A stretch of DNA of 64,000 nucleotides, from NCBI GenBank assembly GCA_017859745.1, contig JAFMML010000002.1, forward strand, positions 37,488 through 101,487. Reading direction: 5' to 3'. This document shows, in pieces, positions 28,376-37,872 of the stretch; within the stretch, counting starts at the first letter, position 1; the number at the start of each line of letters is the position of its first letter. The notes below the pieces were generated by a model. That model searched no databases and was not told the DNA's origin. It saw nothing but the letters and a program-made list of their open reading frames with translations. The DNA comes from Planctomycetota bacterium. GTDB taxonomy: Bacteria; Planctomycetota; Phycisphaerae; Phycisphaerales; SM1A02. Made by a program: the position numbers and the translations under genes.

Positions 28376-28654
28376 ATGAGCCGATCGACCAAGAAGGGCC
28401 CCTACGTCGACGAGAAGCTCTACCGCAAGGTGGAGCGGATGGTCGAGGCCGGCCGCAACGCCCCGATCAAGACTTGGGCGCGTGCGTGCACCATCGTGCC
28501 GGAGTTCGTGGGCTTCACCTTCCAGGTCCACAACGGCCGGGCGTTCGTCGACGTCTTCTGCACCGAGGACATGGTGGGTCACAAGCTCGGCGAGTTCAGT
28601 CCGACCCGCATGTTCCGCGGCCACACCAACAAGAAGGAGGGCCTCAAGTCCTGA
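28376..28654 (+). CDS. rpsS: 30S ribosomal protein S19
   Basis: 92 residues, the standard length. S19 sits on the head of the small subunit next to S13 and contacts the A-site tRNA region. The opening [20 protein letters not shown] and the C-terminal [20 protein letters not shown] are nearly universal. The true start is at 28376; the frame upstream overlaps rplB in another phase and is not coding. Confidence 0.96.
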   Translation: MSRSTKKGPYVDEKLYRKVERMVEAGRNAPIKTWARACTIVPEFVGFTFQVHNGRAFVDVFCTEDMVGHKLGEFSPTRMFRGHTNKKEGLKS

Positions 28655-28688
28655 GCCGGTCCTCGGACCGCTCGGCGAGGTGAACTTC

Positions 28689-29021
28689 ATGGCCTACGTC
28701 GCATCCCACAGATTCGCCCGCATCGCCCCCCGCAAGGCCCGTCTGGTCGCCGATCAGATCCGCGGCACCGCGGTCGACCGGGCCCTTGCCACGCTGGAGC
28801 TTTCCAAGCGCCGGGGCGGCTGGTACCTCCGGTCGATCCTCAAGAGCGCCATCGCCAACGCGGAGGAGCAGTCCGCGGACGTCGCCCGTCTCGTCGTCAG
28901 CGAGGTCCGGGTGGACGAGGGACCGACCATCAAGCGGTTCCAGCCCAAGGATCGCGGTCGGGCCCATCCCATCCGCAAGCGGACCAGCCACATCCACGTC
29001 GCCGTCGAGGAGCGAGCCTGA
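28689..29021 (+). CDS. rplV: 50S ribosomal protein L22
   Basis: 110 residues. L22 lines the exit tunnel with a long beta hairpin, and mutations there give macrolide resistance in other bacteria. RIAPRKARLVADQIRG, LKSAIANAEEQ and the hairpin segment FQPKDRGRAHPIRKRTSHI are in place. Only 3 bp separate it from rpsC, which suggests coupled translation. Confidence 0.95.
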   Translation: MAYVASHRFARIAPRKARLVADQIRGTAVDRALATLELSKRRGGWYLRSILKSAIANAEEQSADVARLVVSEVRVDEGPTIKRFQPKDRGRAHPIRKRTSHIHVAVEERA

Positions 29022-29024
29022 CCC

Positions 29025-29726
29025 ATGGGACAGAAGACACATCCATTCGGCTTTCGTGTCGGCATCACCGAGGCGCACCGCTCGCGCTGGTTCGCCCCGA
29101 AGGCGCTCTTCGGTGAATTGCTGGTCGAGGACTACCGGATCCGCCGGTACATCGATCGGCGCCTGAACCGCACGCCTCCCTTCGCAGCCGTCTCCGACAT
29201 CCACATCGAGCGGACCCGCGAGGAGCTGACGGTCATCATCAAGACGGCACGGCCCGGTCAGATCGTGGGGCGGCAGGGGAGCGAGGTCGAGCGTCTCACC
29301 TCGGATCTGCAGGCGCTCACGGGCCGCAAGGTCTCGATCCGCATCATCGAGATCAAGAATCCCGAGATCGACGCCAAGCTGATCGCGGAGACGATCGGCG
29401 ACCAGCTTCGGAAGCGCGCGAACTATCGACGCCTGCTGAAGCAGCGATGCGAGTCGGCGATCCAGAACGGCGCGAAGGGCGTCCGCATCCAGATCTCCGG
29501 ACGACTCGGCGGTGCCGAGATGTCCCGAACCTTCGCCCAGCGACTCGGGTCGATCCCGCTGTCGACGCTGCAGGCGAACGTCGACTACGCGTGCACCACC
29601 AGCTTCACGACCTACGGCGCCCTCGGCGTCAAGGTCTGGATCTTCAAGGGCATGTACGGCGAGAAGGAGGAGGACTACACCTCCACCGCCGCCGGCGGAC
29701 GGGCAAGGGCCCGCGGCCGCCGCTGA
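29025..29726 (+). CDS. rpsC: 30S ribosomal protein S3
   Basis: 233 residues. S3 forms the mRNA entry site and the ribosomal helicase with S4 and S5. The N-terminus MGQKTHPFGFRVGI, a KH domain with the loop GQIVGRQGSEVERL, and the C-terminal domain with GRLGGAEMSRTFAQRLGSIP are all recognisable. It ends in a short arginine/glycine-rich tail. Confidence 0.96.
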   Translation: MGQKTHPFGFRVGITEAHRSRWFAPKALFGELLVEDYRIRRYIDRRLNRTPPFAAVSDIHIERTREELTVIIKTARPGQIVGRQGSEVERLTSDLQALTGRKVSIRIIEIKNPEIDAKLIAETIGDQLRKRANYRRLLKQRCESAIQNGAKGVRIQISGRLGGAEMSRTFAQRLGSIPLSTLQANVDYACTTSFTTYGALGVKVWIFKGMYGEKEEDYTSTAAGGRARARGRR

Positions 29727-29768
29727 TCGAATCCACCCGCAAGAGCACCGTCACGCAGGAATCCGCCC

Positions 29769-30188
29769 ATGGCCATGATGCCCAAGCGAATCAAGTACCG
29801 AAAGCAGCAGCGAGGCCGCCTGCGCGGCAACGCCACGCGGGGCAACTTCGTCGCCTTCGGCGAGTTCGGACTGCAGTCGCTCGAGTCGCACTGGCTGACC
29901 GCCCGCCAGATCGAGGCCGGCCGAATCGCCGCCCAGCACTTCCTCCGACGACAGGGCAAGGTCTTCATCCGCGTCTTCCCGGACAAGCCGGTCTCGAAGA
30001 AGCCTCTCGAGCAGCGGATGGGCAAGGGCAAGGCGGAGACCGACTTCTGGGCTGCCCGCATCAAGCCCGGCACCGTGCTCTACGAGATCGCGGGCGTCCC
30101 CGAGGACATCGCCCGCCAGGCCATGGCCCGCATCGCCCACAAGATGCCCGTCCGATGCCGATTCGTCGGCCGCCGTCTGGCGGTCTGA
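29769..30188 (+). CDS. rplP: 50S ribosomal protein L16
   Basis: 139 residues. L16 organises the A-site of the large subunit. MMPKRIKYRKQQRGRLRG at the N-terminus, GEFGLQSLESHWLTARQIEAGR and the segment FPDKPVSKKPLEQRMGKGKA match the family. In other bacteria the arginine in the last segment is hydroxylated by YcfD. ATG 29769 is the first of two starts two codons apart. Confidence 0.96.
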   Translation: MAMMPKRIKYRKQQRGRLRGNATRGNFVAFGEFGLQSLESHWLTARQIEAGRIAAQHFLRRQGKVFIRVFPDKPVSKKPLEQRMGKGKAETDFWAARIKPGTVLYEIAGVPEDIARQAMARIAHKMPVRCRFVGRRLAV

Positions 30189-30235
30189 TCCGCCTCCCCC
30201 GATCCGAACGACCCCGAGCCGATCACGAGACGACC

Positions 30236-30451
30236 ATGAAGGTTCACGAACGACGCCAGGAGATCCGCCGCTTCTCCGACGAGGAGATCACCGTCGAGGT
30301 GGACCGTCTTCGTCGCAAGCTGCTCGATCTGCGCACCCAGACGGTGACCGACAAGGTGACCGACAACTCCCAGTTCCGGAAGACCCGCCGCGACATCGCC
30401 CGCCTGCTCTCGGAGTCGAAGCGGCGAAGTCAGGAGGCCGACGCCCGATGA
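30236..30451 (+). CDS. rpmC: 50S ribosomal protein L29
   Basis: 71 residues forming the two-helix hairpin of L29, which sits beside L23 at the tunnel exit. The EITVEVDRLRRKLLDLRTQT helix and the following NSQFRKTRRDIARLLSE helix are typical. The first twelve residues are more polar than usual. The stop overlaps the rpsQ start (ATGA). Confidence 0.92.
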   Translation: MKVHERRQEIRRFSDEEITVEVDRLRRKLLDLRTQTVTDKVTDNSQFRKTRRDIARLLSESKRRSQEADAR

Positions 30452-30783
30452 GCCGACCCAAGCACACCGTCGTCGCGATCCCCGAGAAGAGCCCTCGCCG
30501 CATCGGCGTGGTCGAGAGCGATCGCCGCGACAAGACCCGAACCGTGGTCATCGCGCGTTCGATCCGCCACCCCAAGTACGGCAAGTACCTCCGCCGTCGG
30601 ACGGTGCTGCACATCCACGACGAGAACAACGAGAGTCGCCGCGGAGACCGCGTCGAGATCGCCGAGTGCCGGCCGATCTCGCGCACCAAGCGATGGGCCC
30701 TCGTCCGCATCGTCGAGCGGGGACTCGCCCGCATGACCGCCGCCGAGAGCGCCGCTCCGGCCCCGTCCGATTCCGCCGACTGA
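30448..30783 (+). CDS. rpsQ: 30S ribosomal protein S17
   Basis: 111 residues, somewhat longer than the usual 80-90 because of an N-terminal lead of about 15 residues and a C-terminal Ala/Ser-rich tail. S17 is a primary 16S rRNA binder with an OB fold: [18 protein letters not shown], then [19 protein letters not shown] and [18 protein letters not shown] are diagnostic. It is coupled to rpmC and followed after 58 bp by rplN. Confidence 0.95.
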   Translation: MSRPKHTVVAIPEKSPRRIGVVESDRRDKTRTVVIARSIRHPKYGKYLRRRTVLHIHDENNESRRGDRVEIAECRPISRTKRWALVRIVERGLARMTAAESAAPAPSDSAD

Positions 30784-30841
30784 ACCGAACCCTCCCGACC
30801 GCACCGCGTTCCGGTCCGACCGGAGCCCCGAGCCCCCAGCG

Positions 30842-31228
30842 ATGATCCAGAAGGAAACACGACTCGAGGTCGCAGACAACAGCGGCGCCAAGGTGGCGAT
30901 GGTCATCGGCGTGCTCGGCGCGTCCACGGCCCGCGGCGCCTTCACCCGCCTTGCGATGGGGGTGGGCGACCGCGTCGTCTGCACCGTCAAGAAGGCGCTG
31001 CCGCACGCCGACCTCAAGGCCGGCGACAAGGTGCAGGCGGTGATCGTGCGCACCAAGTACCCCACCCGCCGCGAGGACGGCTCCTACGTCCGCTTCGACT
31101 CCAACGCGTGCGTGATCGTGGACAAGGAAGGCAACCCGAAGGGCACCCGCATCTTCGGCGCCGTCGCCCGCGAGCTGCGGGATCGCAACTACATGAAGAT
31201 CGTGTCCCTCGCGACGGAGGTGGTCTGA
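30842..31228 (+). CDS. rplN: 50S ribosomal protein L14
   Basis: 128 residues. L14 makes a bridge with 16S rRNA and is the docking site for the silencing factor Rsf[21 protein letters not shown] at the start and [20 protein letters not shown] at the end are conserved; a small internal insertion ([11 protein letters not shown]) makes it slightly longer than the 122-residue norm. It starts the classical spc part of the cluster and is one base from rplX. Confidence 0.96.
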   Translation: MIQKETRLEVADNSGAKVAMVIGVLGASTARGAFTRLAMGVGDRVVCTVKKALPHADLKAGDKVQAVIVRTKYPTRREDGSYVRFDSNACVIVDKEGNPKGTRIFGAVARELRDRNYMKIVSLATEVV

Positions 31229-31229
31229 C

Positions 31230-31562
31230 ATGGCCCGTCACATTCGTAAGGGCGACACCGTGGTGGTGACCGCCGGCAATTCCAAGGGCGCCGTTGGCGA
31301 GGTCCTCGAGGTCCATCCGGACTTCGACACCTGCCTGGTCAAGGGCGTCAACGTGCGGGAGAAGCGGCTGCGTCCCAACGCCAATCGTCCCCGCGGCACC
31401 ACGGTGCGGGTCGAGCAGCCGATCCACATCTCGAACGTCAGCCCCGCCGTCGACGGCAAGCCGACCCGCGTCCGCTTCGAGACCCGCGATGACGGGTCCA
31501 AGGTTCGGGTCGCCGTGCGTGGCGGCGCCGTCCTGCACACCCTTCGCGGTCCTCGCGACTGA
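31230..31562 (+). CDS. rplX: 50S ribosomal protein L24
   Basis: 110 residues. L24 starts large-subunit assembly by binding the 5' end of 23S rRNA. The KOW motif at the N-terminus ([20 protein letters not shown]) and the conserved [10 protein letters not shown] are seen. Its start is one base after the rplN stop. Confidence 0.95.
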   Translation: MARHIRKGDTVVVTAGNSKGAVGEVLEVHPDFDTCLVKGVNVREKRLRPNANRPRGTTVRVEQPIHISNVSPAVDGKPTRVRFETRDDGSKVRVAVRGGAVLHTLRGPRD

Positions 31563-31603
31563 GTTCATCGCTCCGGCGCCCGCCGGAGCCTCTCGGAGAA
31601 GCC

Positions 31604-32203
31604 ATGGTGGCCACCACGACCCGACCCCGACTGCAGCAGCGCTACACCGACGAGGTGGCGCCCAAGGTCATGGAGCAGTTCGGTCTCGCCAACCGGCACC
31701 AGTTGCCGAAGCTTTCGAAGATCGTCGTCAACTGCGGCGTGGGCCGGTTTCTCGAGAACCAGAAGCTCAAGCCCGAGGTGCGCGACACCGTGATCACGAC
31801 GCTGTCGACGATCACGGGGCAGAAGCCCGTGATGGTGGCCGCCCGCAAGGCGGTGTCGAACTTCAAGGTTCGCGAGGGCGCGCCTTCGGCGTTCATGGTC
31901 ACCATCCGCCGGGAGCGGATGTGGCACTTCCTGGATCGTCTGATCAACCTCGCCGTGCCGCGAATCAAGGACTTCCGGGGACTGCCCAAGTCCGCGTTCG
32001 ACGGTGGGGGGTCCTATTCCATGGGTCTCACCGAGCAGGCGGTGTGGCCCGAGATCGACATGGCGAACACCCCGTTCGTCCATGGCATGAACATCAACAT
32101 CGTCTTCGAACTCAGCGACGCCGAGAAGAGCCGCTTCGTGCTCTCGGAACTCGGCATGCCGTTCGTTCGAGACGAGGACGCCGACGCCCGCCGCGGCGGC
32201 TGA
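31604..32203 (+). CDS. rplE: 50S ribosomal protein L5
   Basis: 199 residues. L5 binds 5S rRNA and contacts the small subunit head. Landmarks are [60 protein letters not shown] and the C-terminal ELGMPF. It has a short extra C-terminal tail ([11 protein letters not shown]). Confidence 0.95.
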   Translation: MVATTTRPRLQQRYTDEVAPKVMEQFGLANRHQLPKLSKIVVNCGVGRFLENQKLKPEVRDTVITTLSTITGQKPVMVAARKAVSNFKVREGAPSAFMVTIRRERMWHFLDRLINLAVPRIKDFRGLPKSAFDGGGSYSMGLTEQAVWPEIDMANTPFVHGMNINIVFELSDAEKSRFVLSELGMPFVRDEDADARRGG

Positions 32204-32235
32204 GACCGACGCCGAGGAGCCCCGAAGGAGACCCC

Positions 32236-32421
32236 ATGGCCAGCAAGCGAACCTTCGCCCAAATGAAGCGGACCCCGAAGTTCTCCACGCGCAAGCAGAC
32301 CCGTTGCGAGATCACCGGTCGCAAGCGGGGGGTGTATCGGAAGTTCCGGGTGAGCCGGATCATGCTCCGGGAGTTGGCGCTGCAGGGCATGGTGCCCGGC
32401 ATGCGAAAGGCGAGCTGGTAG
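32236..32421 (+). CDS. rpsN: 30S ribosomal protein S14, short form lacking the zinc site
   Basis: 61 residues, the length of the short type Z form that normally has a CxxC...CxxC zinc ribbon. Here the four ligand positions read Cys24, Thr27, Ser40 and Met43, so three of the four are gone while the surrounding sequence ([26 protein letters not shown]) is intact. Function in the 16S rRNA 3' domain should be kept, but metal binding should not. It lies 32 bp after rplE with AGGAG in the leader. The usual long zinc-free form (about 100 residues) is a different protein type, so this looks like a short form that lost its metal. Confidence 0.95.
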   Translation: MASKRTFAQMKRTPKFSTRKQTRCEITGRKRGVYRKFRVSRIMLRELALQGMVPGMRKASW

Positions 32422-32494
32422 TCCCCGCGGATCCCGCGAAGGCAGAGATTCCCCGAACGCCGGCGACTTGCCGGTTCGAACGAGAAGCGACGTC

Positions 32495-32887
32495 ATGAAC
32501 GATCTGACCGCCGACATGCTGACCCGAATCCGGAACGCGGTGCGAAACCGCGAGCGGACGGTGACGTGCATCGCCAACAAGCTCAACGCCGGCGTCGCCG
32601 GGGTGCTCGCCGACGAGGGCTACATCGACGGATTCGAGCGCCTCGAGGACGGACGGCAGGGCCTCATCCGGATCAAGCTTCGATACGGCAATCGGGGCGA
32701 GCGGGTGATCAACTCGATCGACCGCGTGTCGCGGGGTGGATGCCGGGTGCACCGCGGCGTCGCGGATCTCCCGCGACCGTTGCAGGGCCTGGGCATCGCG
32801 ATCGTGTCGACGAGTCGCGGCGTGATGAGCGATCGGAAGTGCCGTGAAGAGCGGGTCGGTGGCGAGGTCGTGGCCACGGTGTATTGA
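32495..32887 (+). CDS. rpsH: 30S ribosomal protein S8
   Basis: 130 residues. S8 binds the central domain of 16S rRNA and, in E. coli, represses the spc operon. [20 protein letters not shown] at the start and [20 protein letters not shown] at the C-terminus match. Six residues separate the latter segment from GEVVATVY, as in the family. Confidence 0.95.
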   Translation: MNDLTADMLTRIRNAVRNRERTVTCIANKLNAGVAGVLADEGYIDGFERLEDGRQGLIRIKLRYGNRGERVINSIDRVSRGGCRVHRGVADLPRPLQGLGIAIVSTSRGVMSDRKCREERVGGEVVATVY

Positions 32888-32919
32888 CGCGGCGGACGAG
32901 ATCCCCGCAGGAGCGAACC

Positions 32920-33477
32920 ATGAGTCGAATCGGCAAGAAGGCGATCACCGTCCCCTCCGGGGTGAAGGTCACGCTCGATCCCAACGCCCACACCATCAAG
33001 GTGGAGGGTCCCAAGGGCACCATCGAGCAACGCCTGCGTCCCGAGGTCAAGGTCGGCTGGTCCGAGTCGGAGAAGGAGATCGTGTGCACGATCGATCCCG
33101 CCGACGCGGACGACAAGCAGGTCCGCGCGTACTGGGGCCTGGTCCGCGCCCTCGTCGCCAAGGCGGTGAAGGGCGTGTCCGACGGCTTCGAGCGTCGCCT
33201 CGAGGTGGTGGGCGTGGGTTGGAACGCGAAGCTTCAGGGCATGAACCTCGTGCTCAACGTGGGCTACGCCGACCCGGTCACCATGCCGGTCCCGTCGACC
33301 ATCAAGGTCGAGGTCCAGGGCGCCGTCATCGTCGTCACCGGGGCCGACGACCAGCAGGTGGGGCAGTTCGCCGCCGCCGTCCGTTCCAAGCGCAAGCCCG
33401 AGCCGTACAAGGGCAAGGGCATCAAGTACGTCGACGAAGTCATCGCCCGCAAGCAGGGCAAGGCCTTCGGATCCTGA
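32920..33477 (+). CDS. rplF: 50S ribosomal protein L6
   Basis: 185 residues with two repeated domains. L6 lies near the sarcin-ricin loop. [18 protein letters not shown] at the start and the C-terminal signature [16 protein letters not shown] are characteristic, the latter touching the 23S rRNA. AGGAG lies six bases before the ATG. Confidence 0.96.
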   Translation: MSRIGKKAITVPSGVKVTLDPNAHTIKVEGPKGTIEQRLRPEVKVGWSESEKEIVCTIDPADADDKQVRAYWGLVRALVAKAVKGVSDGFERRLEVVGVGWNAKLQGMNLVLNVGYADPVTMPVPSTIKVEVQGAVIVVTGADDQQVGQFAAAVRSKRKPEPYKGKGIKYVDEVIARKQGKAFGS

Positions 33478-33515
33478 GCCGCCGGTCTCCCGCACCACTT
33501 ACGGCATCGAGCAGC

Positions 33516-33875
33516 ATGAACCGCAACGACCTCAAGATCGTCCGTCACCGACGCCGTCGGATCCGCGTTCGCAAGCGCGTGTTCGGCATGCCCGCCCGCC
33601 CGCGGGTCTCGGTGTTCCGGAGTCTCAACCACATCTACGCCCAGATCGTCGACGACCTGAGCGGCCGAACCCTCGTCGCGGCGTCGAGTCGCGAGAAGGG
33701 GTTTGCGGCCGACGGCGGCAAGTGCGGCGTCGCCAAGGCGGTCGGCGCCGCGCTCGCCAAGCGTGCCGTCGACGCCGGCATCGGCGAGGTGGTCTTCGAT
33801 CGTGGGGGCTATCGCTACCACGGCCGGGTCAAGGCCCTTGCCGACGGCGCCCGCGAAGGGGGCCTCACGTTCTGA
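33516..33875 (+). CDS. rplR: 50S ribosomal protein L18
   Basis: 119 residues. L18 binds 5S rRNA together with L5. The basic N-terminus ([15 protein letters not shown]), [20 protein letters not shown] and the C-terminal [20 protein letters not shown] are diagnostic. It is followed by rpsE after 89 bp. Confidence 0.96.
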   Translation: MNRNDLKIVRHRRRRIRVRKRVFGMPARPRVSVFRSLNHIYAQIVDDLSGRTLVAASSREKGFAADGGKCGVAKAVGAALAKRAVDAGIGEVVFDRGGYRYHGRVKALADGAREGGLTF

Positions 33876-33964
33876 GCGGCATCCGCCGCGTGTTCTCCGC
33901 TTCCCTCCGTCCAGATCCTCGTTCCTGACGACCTGAACCAGACCCCCGACCACGAAGGCGTGCC

Positions 33965-34729
33965 ATGGCCGAACTGCTCGACGAATCCTCCTCGATCGAA
34001 TCCGTCACCGTCGGAATCAACCGAACCTCCGCGACGGTGAAGGGCGGTCGCCGCTTCAGCTTCAGCGCCCTCGTGGTGGTCGGCGACCGCCAAGGGCGCG
34101 TCGGCCTCGGCTACGGCAAGGCCAATCAGGTGCCACCGTCGATCGAGAAGGCCCAGAAGGCTGCGAAGCGGAAGCTGCAGGCGTTCCCGCTGCAGGGCAA
34201 GACCATCCCCCACGAAGTCGAGGGGCGGTTCGGCGCGTGCGGCGTCCGTCTCGTGCCCGCCTCGCCTGGCACCGGCATCACCGCGGGCAGCGCGGTTCGT
34301 GCGGTGCTCGAGATGTTCGGCGTGCAGGACTGTCTGACCAAGTGCTACGGAAGCACGAACAAGATCAATCTCGTGAAGGCGACGATCGACGCCCTGTCCC
34401 ATCTGCGGCGGCGCGAGGAGATCGAGGCCCTTCGCGGCGTCACGCTCGGCGAGAGCGTCGTCGAGAACATGGTTCGTCGCGGCATGGCGTTCATGCCGGT
34501 CGCCAGCGGCGGCGAGCGAGCCGCCGCACCCGTCAACACCGTCGGCGACGATCGACGGCGCGGCCCGCGTCGCGGCGGTCCTCGTCGCGGCGGTCGCGGC
34601 GGCGGACCTGGTGGCGGACCTGGTGGCGGACCTGGCGGCGGCCCCGGCCGGGGCGACGCTGGTGCGCCGCCGGCGCCAGCGGCTGGCGACGCCGCACCCC
34701 CCGCGTCCTCGGATTCCTCCTCGAGTTGA
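33965..34729 (+). CDS. rpsE: 30S ribosomal protein S5 with a long Arg/Gly- and Gly/Pro-rich tail
   Basis: 254 residues, against about 165 in most bacteria. Residues 1-175 are a normal S5 with the double-stranded RNA-binding core (GGRRFSFSALVVVGDRQGRV), RLVPASPGTGITAG and NMVRRGMAF, needed for decoding accuracy. The extra 80 residues are low complexity: Arg/Gly motifs (RRGGPRRGGRGG), then GGGP repeats, then an Ala/Pro/Ser end. The DNA shows 12-bp tandem repeats at 34604-34639. The rpmD gene for L30, usually next, is absent. Confidence 0.95.
   Translation: MAELLDESSSIESVTVGINRTSATVKGGRRFSFSALVVVGDRQGRVGLGYGKANQVPPSIEKAQKAAKRKLQAFPLQGKTIPHEVEGRFGACGVRLVPASPGTGITAGSAVRAVLEMFGVQDCLTKCYGSTNKINLVKATIDALSHLRRREEIEALRGVTLGESVVENMVRRGMAFMPVASGGERAAAPVNTVGDDRRRGPRRGGPRRGGRGGGPGGGPGGGPGGGPGRGDAGAPPAPAAGDAAPPASSDSSSS
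34604..34639. repeat. 12-bp tandem repeat coding the GGGP run of S5
   Basis: Three units of GGACCTGGTGGC (the last with one change) lie head to tail, and a decayed fourth follows. They code the Gly/Pro part of the S5 tail. The pattern suggests growth by replication slippage. Confidence 0.85.
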
Positions 34730-34781
34730 GAACGTTCGCACACCTCCCCGGCGGAATCGGCCGCCGAAAGGGTTCCCAGTC

Positions 34782-35231
34782 ATGATGATCCACGACATCA
34801 CCGCCCGAGTCGGACGCCACAAGGCCCGCAAGCGCATCGGTCGCGGCGAAGGCAGCGGCGTCGGCGGCACCTCGGGCCGCGGCCACAAGGGCGCCAAGAG
34901 CCGCTCCGGCTACAGCCGTCGGGCGAGCTACGAGGGTGGGCAGATGCCCTTCGCCCAGCGCTTCCCCAAGCGCGGCTTCAGCAACGCCCAGTTCCGCACC
35001 GAGTACCACGTGGTCAATCTCAAGGGTCTCGAGGAGCGTTTCGAGGCCGGCGACGAGGTGACTTCGGAGGCCCTGGTGGCCAAGGGCCTGATCCGCGACG
35101 CCCGACGTCCCGTCAAGGTGCTGGCCGAAGGCGAACTGACCAAGTCGCTCAAGGTCGTCGCCGCACGATTCTCCGCCGCCGCGAGGTCTCGGATCGAGGC
35201 TGCCGGCGGTACCGCGACCGACGCGAGCTGA
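34782..35231 (+). CDS. rplO: 50S ribosomal protein L15
   Basis: 149 residues. L15 is a late assembly protein of the large subunit. The glycine-rich N-terminal extension (RIGRGEGSGVGGTSGRGHKG) that runs into rRNA, GGQMPFAQRFPKRGF and the C-terminal KVLAEGELTKSLKV are typical. It directly follows rpsE (52 bp), without rpmD between them. Confidence 0.96.
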   Translation: MMIHDITARVGRHKARKRIGRGEGSGVGGTSGRGHKGAKSRSGYSRRASYEGGQMPFAQRFPKRGFSNAQFRTEYHVVNLKGLEERFEAGDEVTSEALVAKGLIRDARRPVKVLAEGELTKSLKVVAARFSAAARSRIEAAGGTATDAS

Positions 35232-35241
35232 TTCTTCCACG

Positions 35242-36651
35242 ATGCTGCAGGCGCTCCTCAACATCTTCCGCATCCCCGACCTGAGGAACCGCGTGTTCTT
35301 CACGCTCGGGATGATCGCGATCTATCGGATCGGATTCTGGATCCCGCTCGTGGGCGTGGACCAGACCGCTCTCGCGGAGGCGGCGCGCACCGCCGCCGCC
35401 GAGGAGACCGGCTTCGGTCGCCTGCTTCAGTTCGCATCGATCTTCTCCGGTGGCAGCCTTCAGCAGTCGACGATCTTCGGCCTCGGGATCATGCCGTACA
35501 TCACCGCGGCGATCATCTTCCAGCTGCTGCAGTCGGTGGTTCCCGCGCTGCAGGAGCTGAAGAAGGAGGGCGCGAGCGGCCAGCAGAAGATCACCGAGTG
35601 GACCCGGTACACCACCGTCGGCCTCTGCTTCGTGCAGGGCATGATGTGGCTGAGCTTCCTCCGCACCTCGGGCCTGGTGCAGCCGGCCTTCGGCGGTGGG
35701 ACGAGTCTGCTGGTCTTCTATGTCGCGGGCATCGCGGGACTCACGGCGGGCAGCGTGTTCCTGATGTGGCTTGGCGAGCAGATCGACAAGTACGGCATCG
35801 GCAACGGCGTGTCCCTGATCCTGACCGCGGGAATCCTCTCGCAGTTGCCGACGGCCATCGGCTGGGTGGCGGACAACTTCTCTGCAAGTCAGGCCGGCGA
35901 CACGGCGCAGATCGGCCTCCTGGGCGTCTTCTTCCTCGTCGCGGCGTTCCTCTTCGTGACCGCAGGCGCGATCGTCATCACCGTCGCCCAGCGCCGAATC
36001 CCGATTCAGGCGGCGAAGCAGACTCGCGGACGCAAGGTCTTCGGCGGTCAGCGGCACTACCTGCCGTTGCGCGTGAACCACGCCGGCGTCATGCCGATCA
36101 TCTTCGCCAGCAGTCTCATGATCTTCCCGTCGACGTTCTTCGGGTGGCTCGCGACCCGGGCCAGCCAGGCCGGCGACGGCGGCTGGTGGGCGGCGACCTG
36201 CGAGTGGTTCGCCAACAACTTCCAGATCGGCGCCTACCCGTACATCGTGGTCGAGATCCTCATGATCTACTTCTTCAGCTACTTCTGGACGACGGTCCAG
36301 TTCAGCCCGGACGACATGTCCCGGCAGCTGAAGGAGAACGGCAGCTTCATTCCCGGGCTTCGGCCGGGGCCGCGCACCGCGGAGTATCTCGAGACGGTGA
36401 TGGAGCGCATCACCTTCGTCGGAGCGGGATTCCTCGCGATCATCGCGATCATCCCGACGATGGTCGCGGAGAAGATGAACATTCCCTTCTTCGTCTCGAG
36501 CTTCCTCGGCGGCACCGGTCTTCTCATCGTGGTCAGCGTCGGTCTCGATCTCATCCAGCGGATCGAGGCGAACCTGCTGATGCGCAACTACTCCGGCTTC
36601 CTCGGCGGCGGCGATGGTCGCGGCCCCCGAGTCCGTTCCGCCCGCAGCTGA
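35242..36651 (+). CDS. secY: Preprotein translocase subunit SecY
   Basis: The 469-residue protein is the channel subunit of the Sec translocon in the cytoplasmic membrane, with ten hydrophobic helices. Landmarks are IFSGGSLQQSTIFGLGIMPY (plug region), the cytoplasmic loop with VFGGQRHYLPLRVNHAGVMP and the C-terminal GTGLLIVVSVGLDLIQRIEA. The start is 10 bp after rplO. Adenylate kinase, often next in this cluster, is absent and map follows after 25 bp. Confidence 0.97.
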   Translation: MLQALLNIFRIPDLRNRVFFTLGMIAIYRIGFWIPLVGVDQTALAEAARTAAAEETGFGRLLQFASIFSGGSLQQSTIFGLGIMPYITAAIIFQLLQSVVPALQELKKEGASGQQKITEWTRYTTVGLCFVQGMMWLSFLRTSGLVQPAFGGGTSLLVFYVAGIAGLTAGSVFLMWLGEQIDKYGIGNGVSLILTAGILSQLPTAIGWVADNFSASQAGDTAQIGLLGVFFLVAAFLFVTAGAIVITVAQRRIPIQAAKQTRGRKVFGGQRHYLPLRVNHAGVMPIIFASSLMIFPSTFFGWLATRASQAGDGGWWAATCEWFANNFQIGAYPYIVVEILMIYFFSYFWTTVQFSPDDMSRQLKENGSFIPGLRPGPRTAEYLETVMERITFVGAGFLAIIAIIPTMVAEKMNIPFFVSSFLGGTGLLIVVSVGLDLIQRIEANLLMRNYSGFLGGGDGRGPRVRSARS

Positions 36652-36676
36652 CCCGCGCTCGACCTCACCACCGATC

Positions 36677-37555
36677 ATGTTTCGTACCTCGCCCATCCTC
36701 GCCACGCGTCGCCCGGCACCATCCAGGGGCCGCGCTCCGATCGCGCGGCGGACCCGAGGCGAGATTTCGGCGATCGCCGCCGCCGGCGAGATCGTCGCGG
36801 CCGCTCTCGACGCCGGGCGTCGCACCGCTTCGGTCGGGACCAGCACCGCCGTCGTTGCCGAATCGGTCGAGGCGGTGCTCGAGTCGCGAGGTGCCGAAGC
36901 GGTGCTTCGAAGCGAGTTCGACTTTCCCGCGGCCTGCTGCACCAGCGTCAACGAGACCGTCATCCACGGGGTGCCTTCCGATCGGGCGCTCGTCGACGGC
37001 GATCTGTTGTCGATCGACGTGGCGTGCCGCTTCGACGGATGGTGTGCGGATGCGGCGATCACGGTGCCCGTGGGCGAGGTCGATGCAGGCCGAACCCGGC
37101 TCGTCGCCGAGACCGAGGCGACGCTTCAGGCCGCCATCGCTGCGATCCGGCCGGGGCGGCGGTGGAGCGAGGTGGCCCGTGAGCTTCAGGAGCGCGTCGA
37201 GCGCTCGGGGTTCGCCACCATCACGGGATGGACCGGGCACGGTGTCGGTCGAGAGGTGCACGAGGCCCCAGCGGCTCCGGCGACGCTCACCGCAGGCCTT
37301 CTCGGTCGCGGCGACTTCACGCTGCTGCCGGGCATGGTGCTGGCGGTCGAGCCGGTCCTGGTCCTCCAGGCCCCCCCTCCCTCGGGCGGCCCCTGCCTCC
37401 GGGGAGTGGCCACGGTTCGGGGTGGAGATGCGTGGTCGGTCGAGACGGCTTCGGGCGTCCCTGCGTGCCACGTCGAGCACACCATCGCGGTCACCACGCG
37501 GGGTGCCGAGGTGCTTACGACGATGACCGCAACCAGGGAAGGGGTCGAGGCATGA
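36677..37555 (+). CDS. map: Methionine aminopeptidase, type I
   Basis: The 292-residue metalloenzyme removes the N-terminal methionine of new proteins. All five metal ligands can be seen: Asp in [10 protein letters not shown], Asp in CADAAITV, His in [12 protein letters not shown], Glu in LAVEPVL and Glu in VEHTIAVT. The N-terminal segment (about 40 residues before the pita-bread fold) is arginine/proline-rich and slightly longer than usual. The stop overlaps infA by four bases. Confidence 0.94.
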   Translation: MFRTSPILATRRPAPSRGRAPIARRTRGEISAIAAAGEIVAAALDAGRRTASVGTSTAVVAESVEAVLESRGAEAVLRSEFDFPAACCTSVNETVIHGVPSDRALVDGDLLSIDVACRFDGWCADAAITVPVGEVDAGRTRLVAETEATLQAAIAAIRPGRRWSEVARELQERVERSGFATITGWTGHGVGREVHEAPAAPATLTAGLLGRGDFTLLPGMVLAVEPVLVLQAPPPSGGPCLRGVATVRGGDAWSVETASGVPACHVEHTIAVTTRGAEVLTTMTATREGVEA

Positions 37556-37767
37556 GCAAGACGGAGAAGATCACCATCGAGGCGGAGGTCACCGAAGCCC
37601 TTCCCAATGCGAGATTTCGGGTCAAGCTGCCCAACGACAAGCAGATCATCGCCTACGTCAGCGGTAAGATGAGGAAGTTCTTCATCCGGATCGTTCCGGG
37701 CGATCGGGTGACCGTGGAACTCAACCCGTACGACCTGACCAAGGGGCGGATCATCGTCCGCCACTGA
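37552..37767 (+). CDS. infA: Translation initiation factor IF-1
   Basis: 71 residues, a single OB fold that occupies the A site during initiation. The sequence fits the family throughout, with [20 protein letters not shown] and the C-terminal [14 protein letters not shown]. It is translationally coupled to map by ATGA and followed by a 105-bp gap. Confidence 0.97.
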   Translation: MSKTEKITIEAEVTEALPNARFRVKLPNDKQIIAYVSGKMRKFFIRIVPGDRVTVELNPYDLTKGRIIVRH

Positions 37768-37872
37768 GGATTCGAAGTACCGATCGGCAACGTCCGATCG
37801 GCGTCCCATTTCGCCGGCCAAGGTCGGCATCGGTTCGAGAGAGGCCGCCATGGGCGGCAAGGAGCGTGTTCC

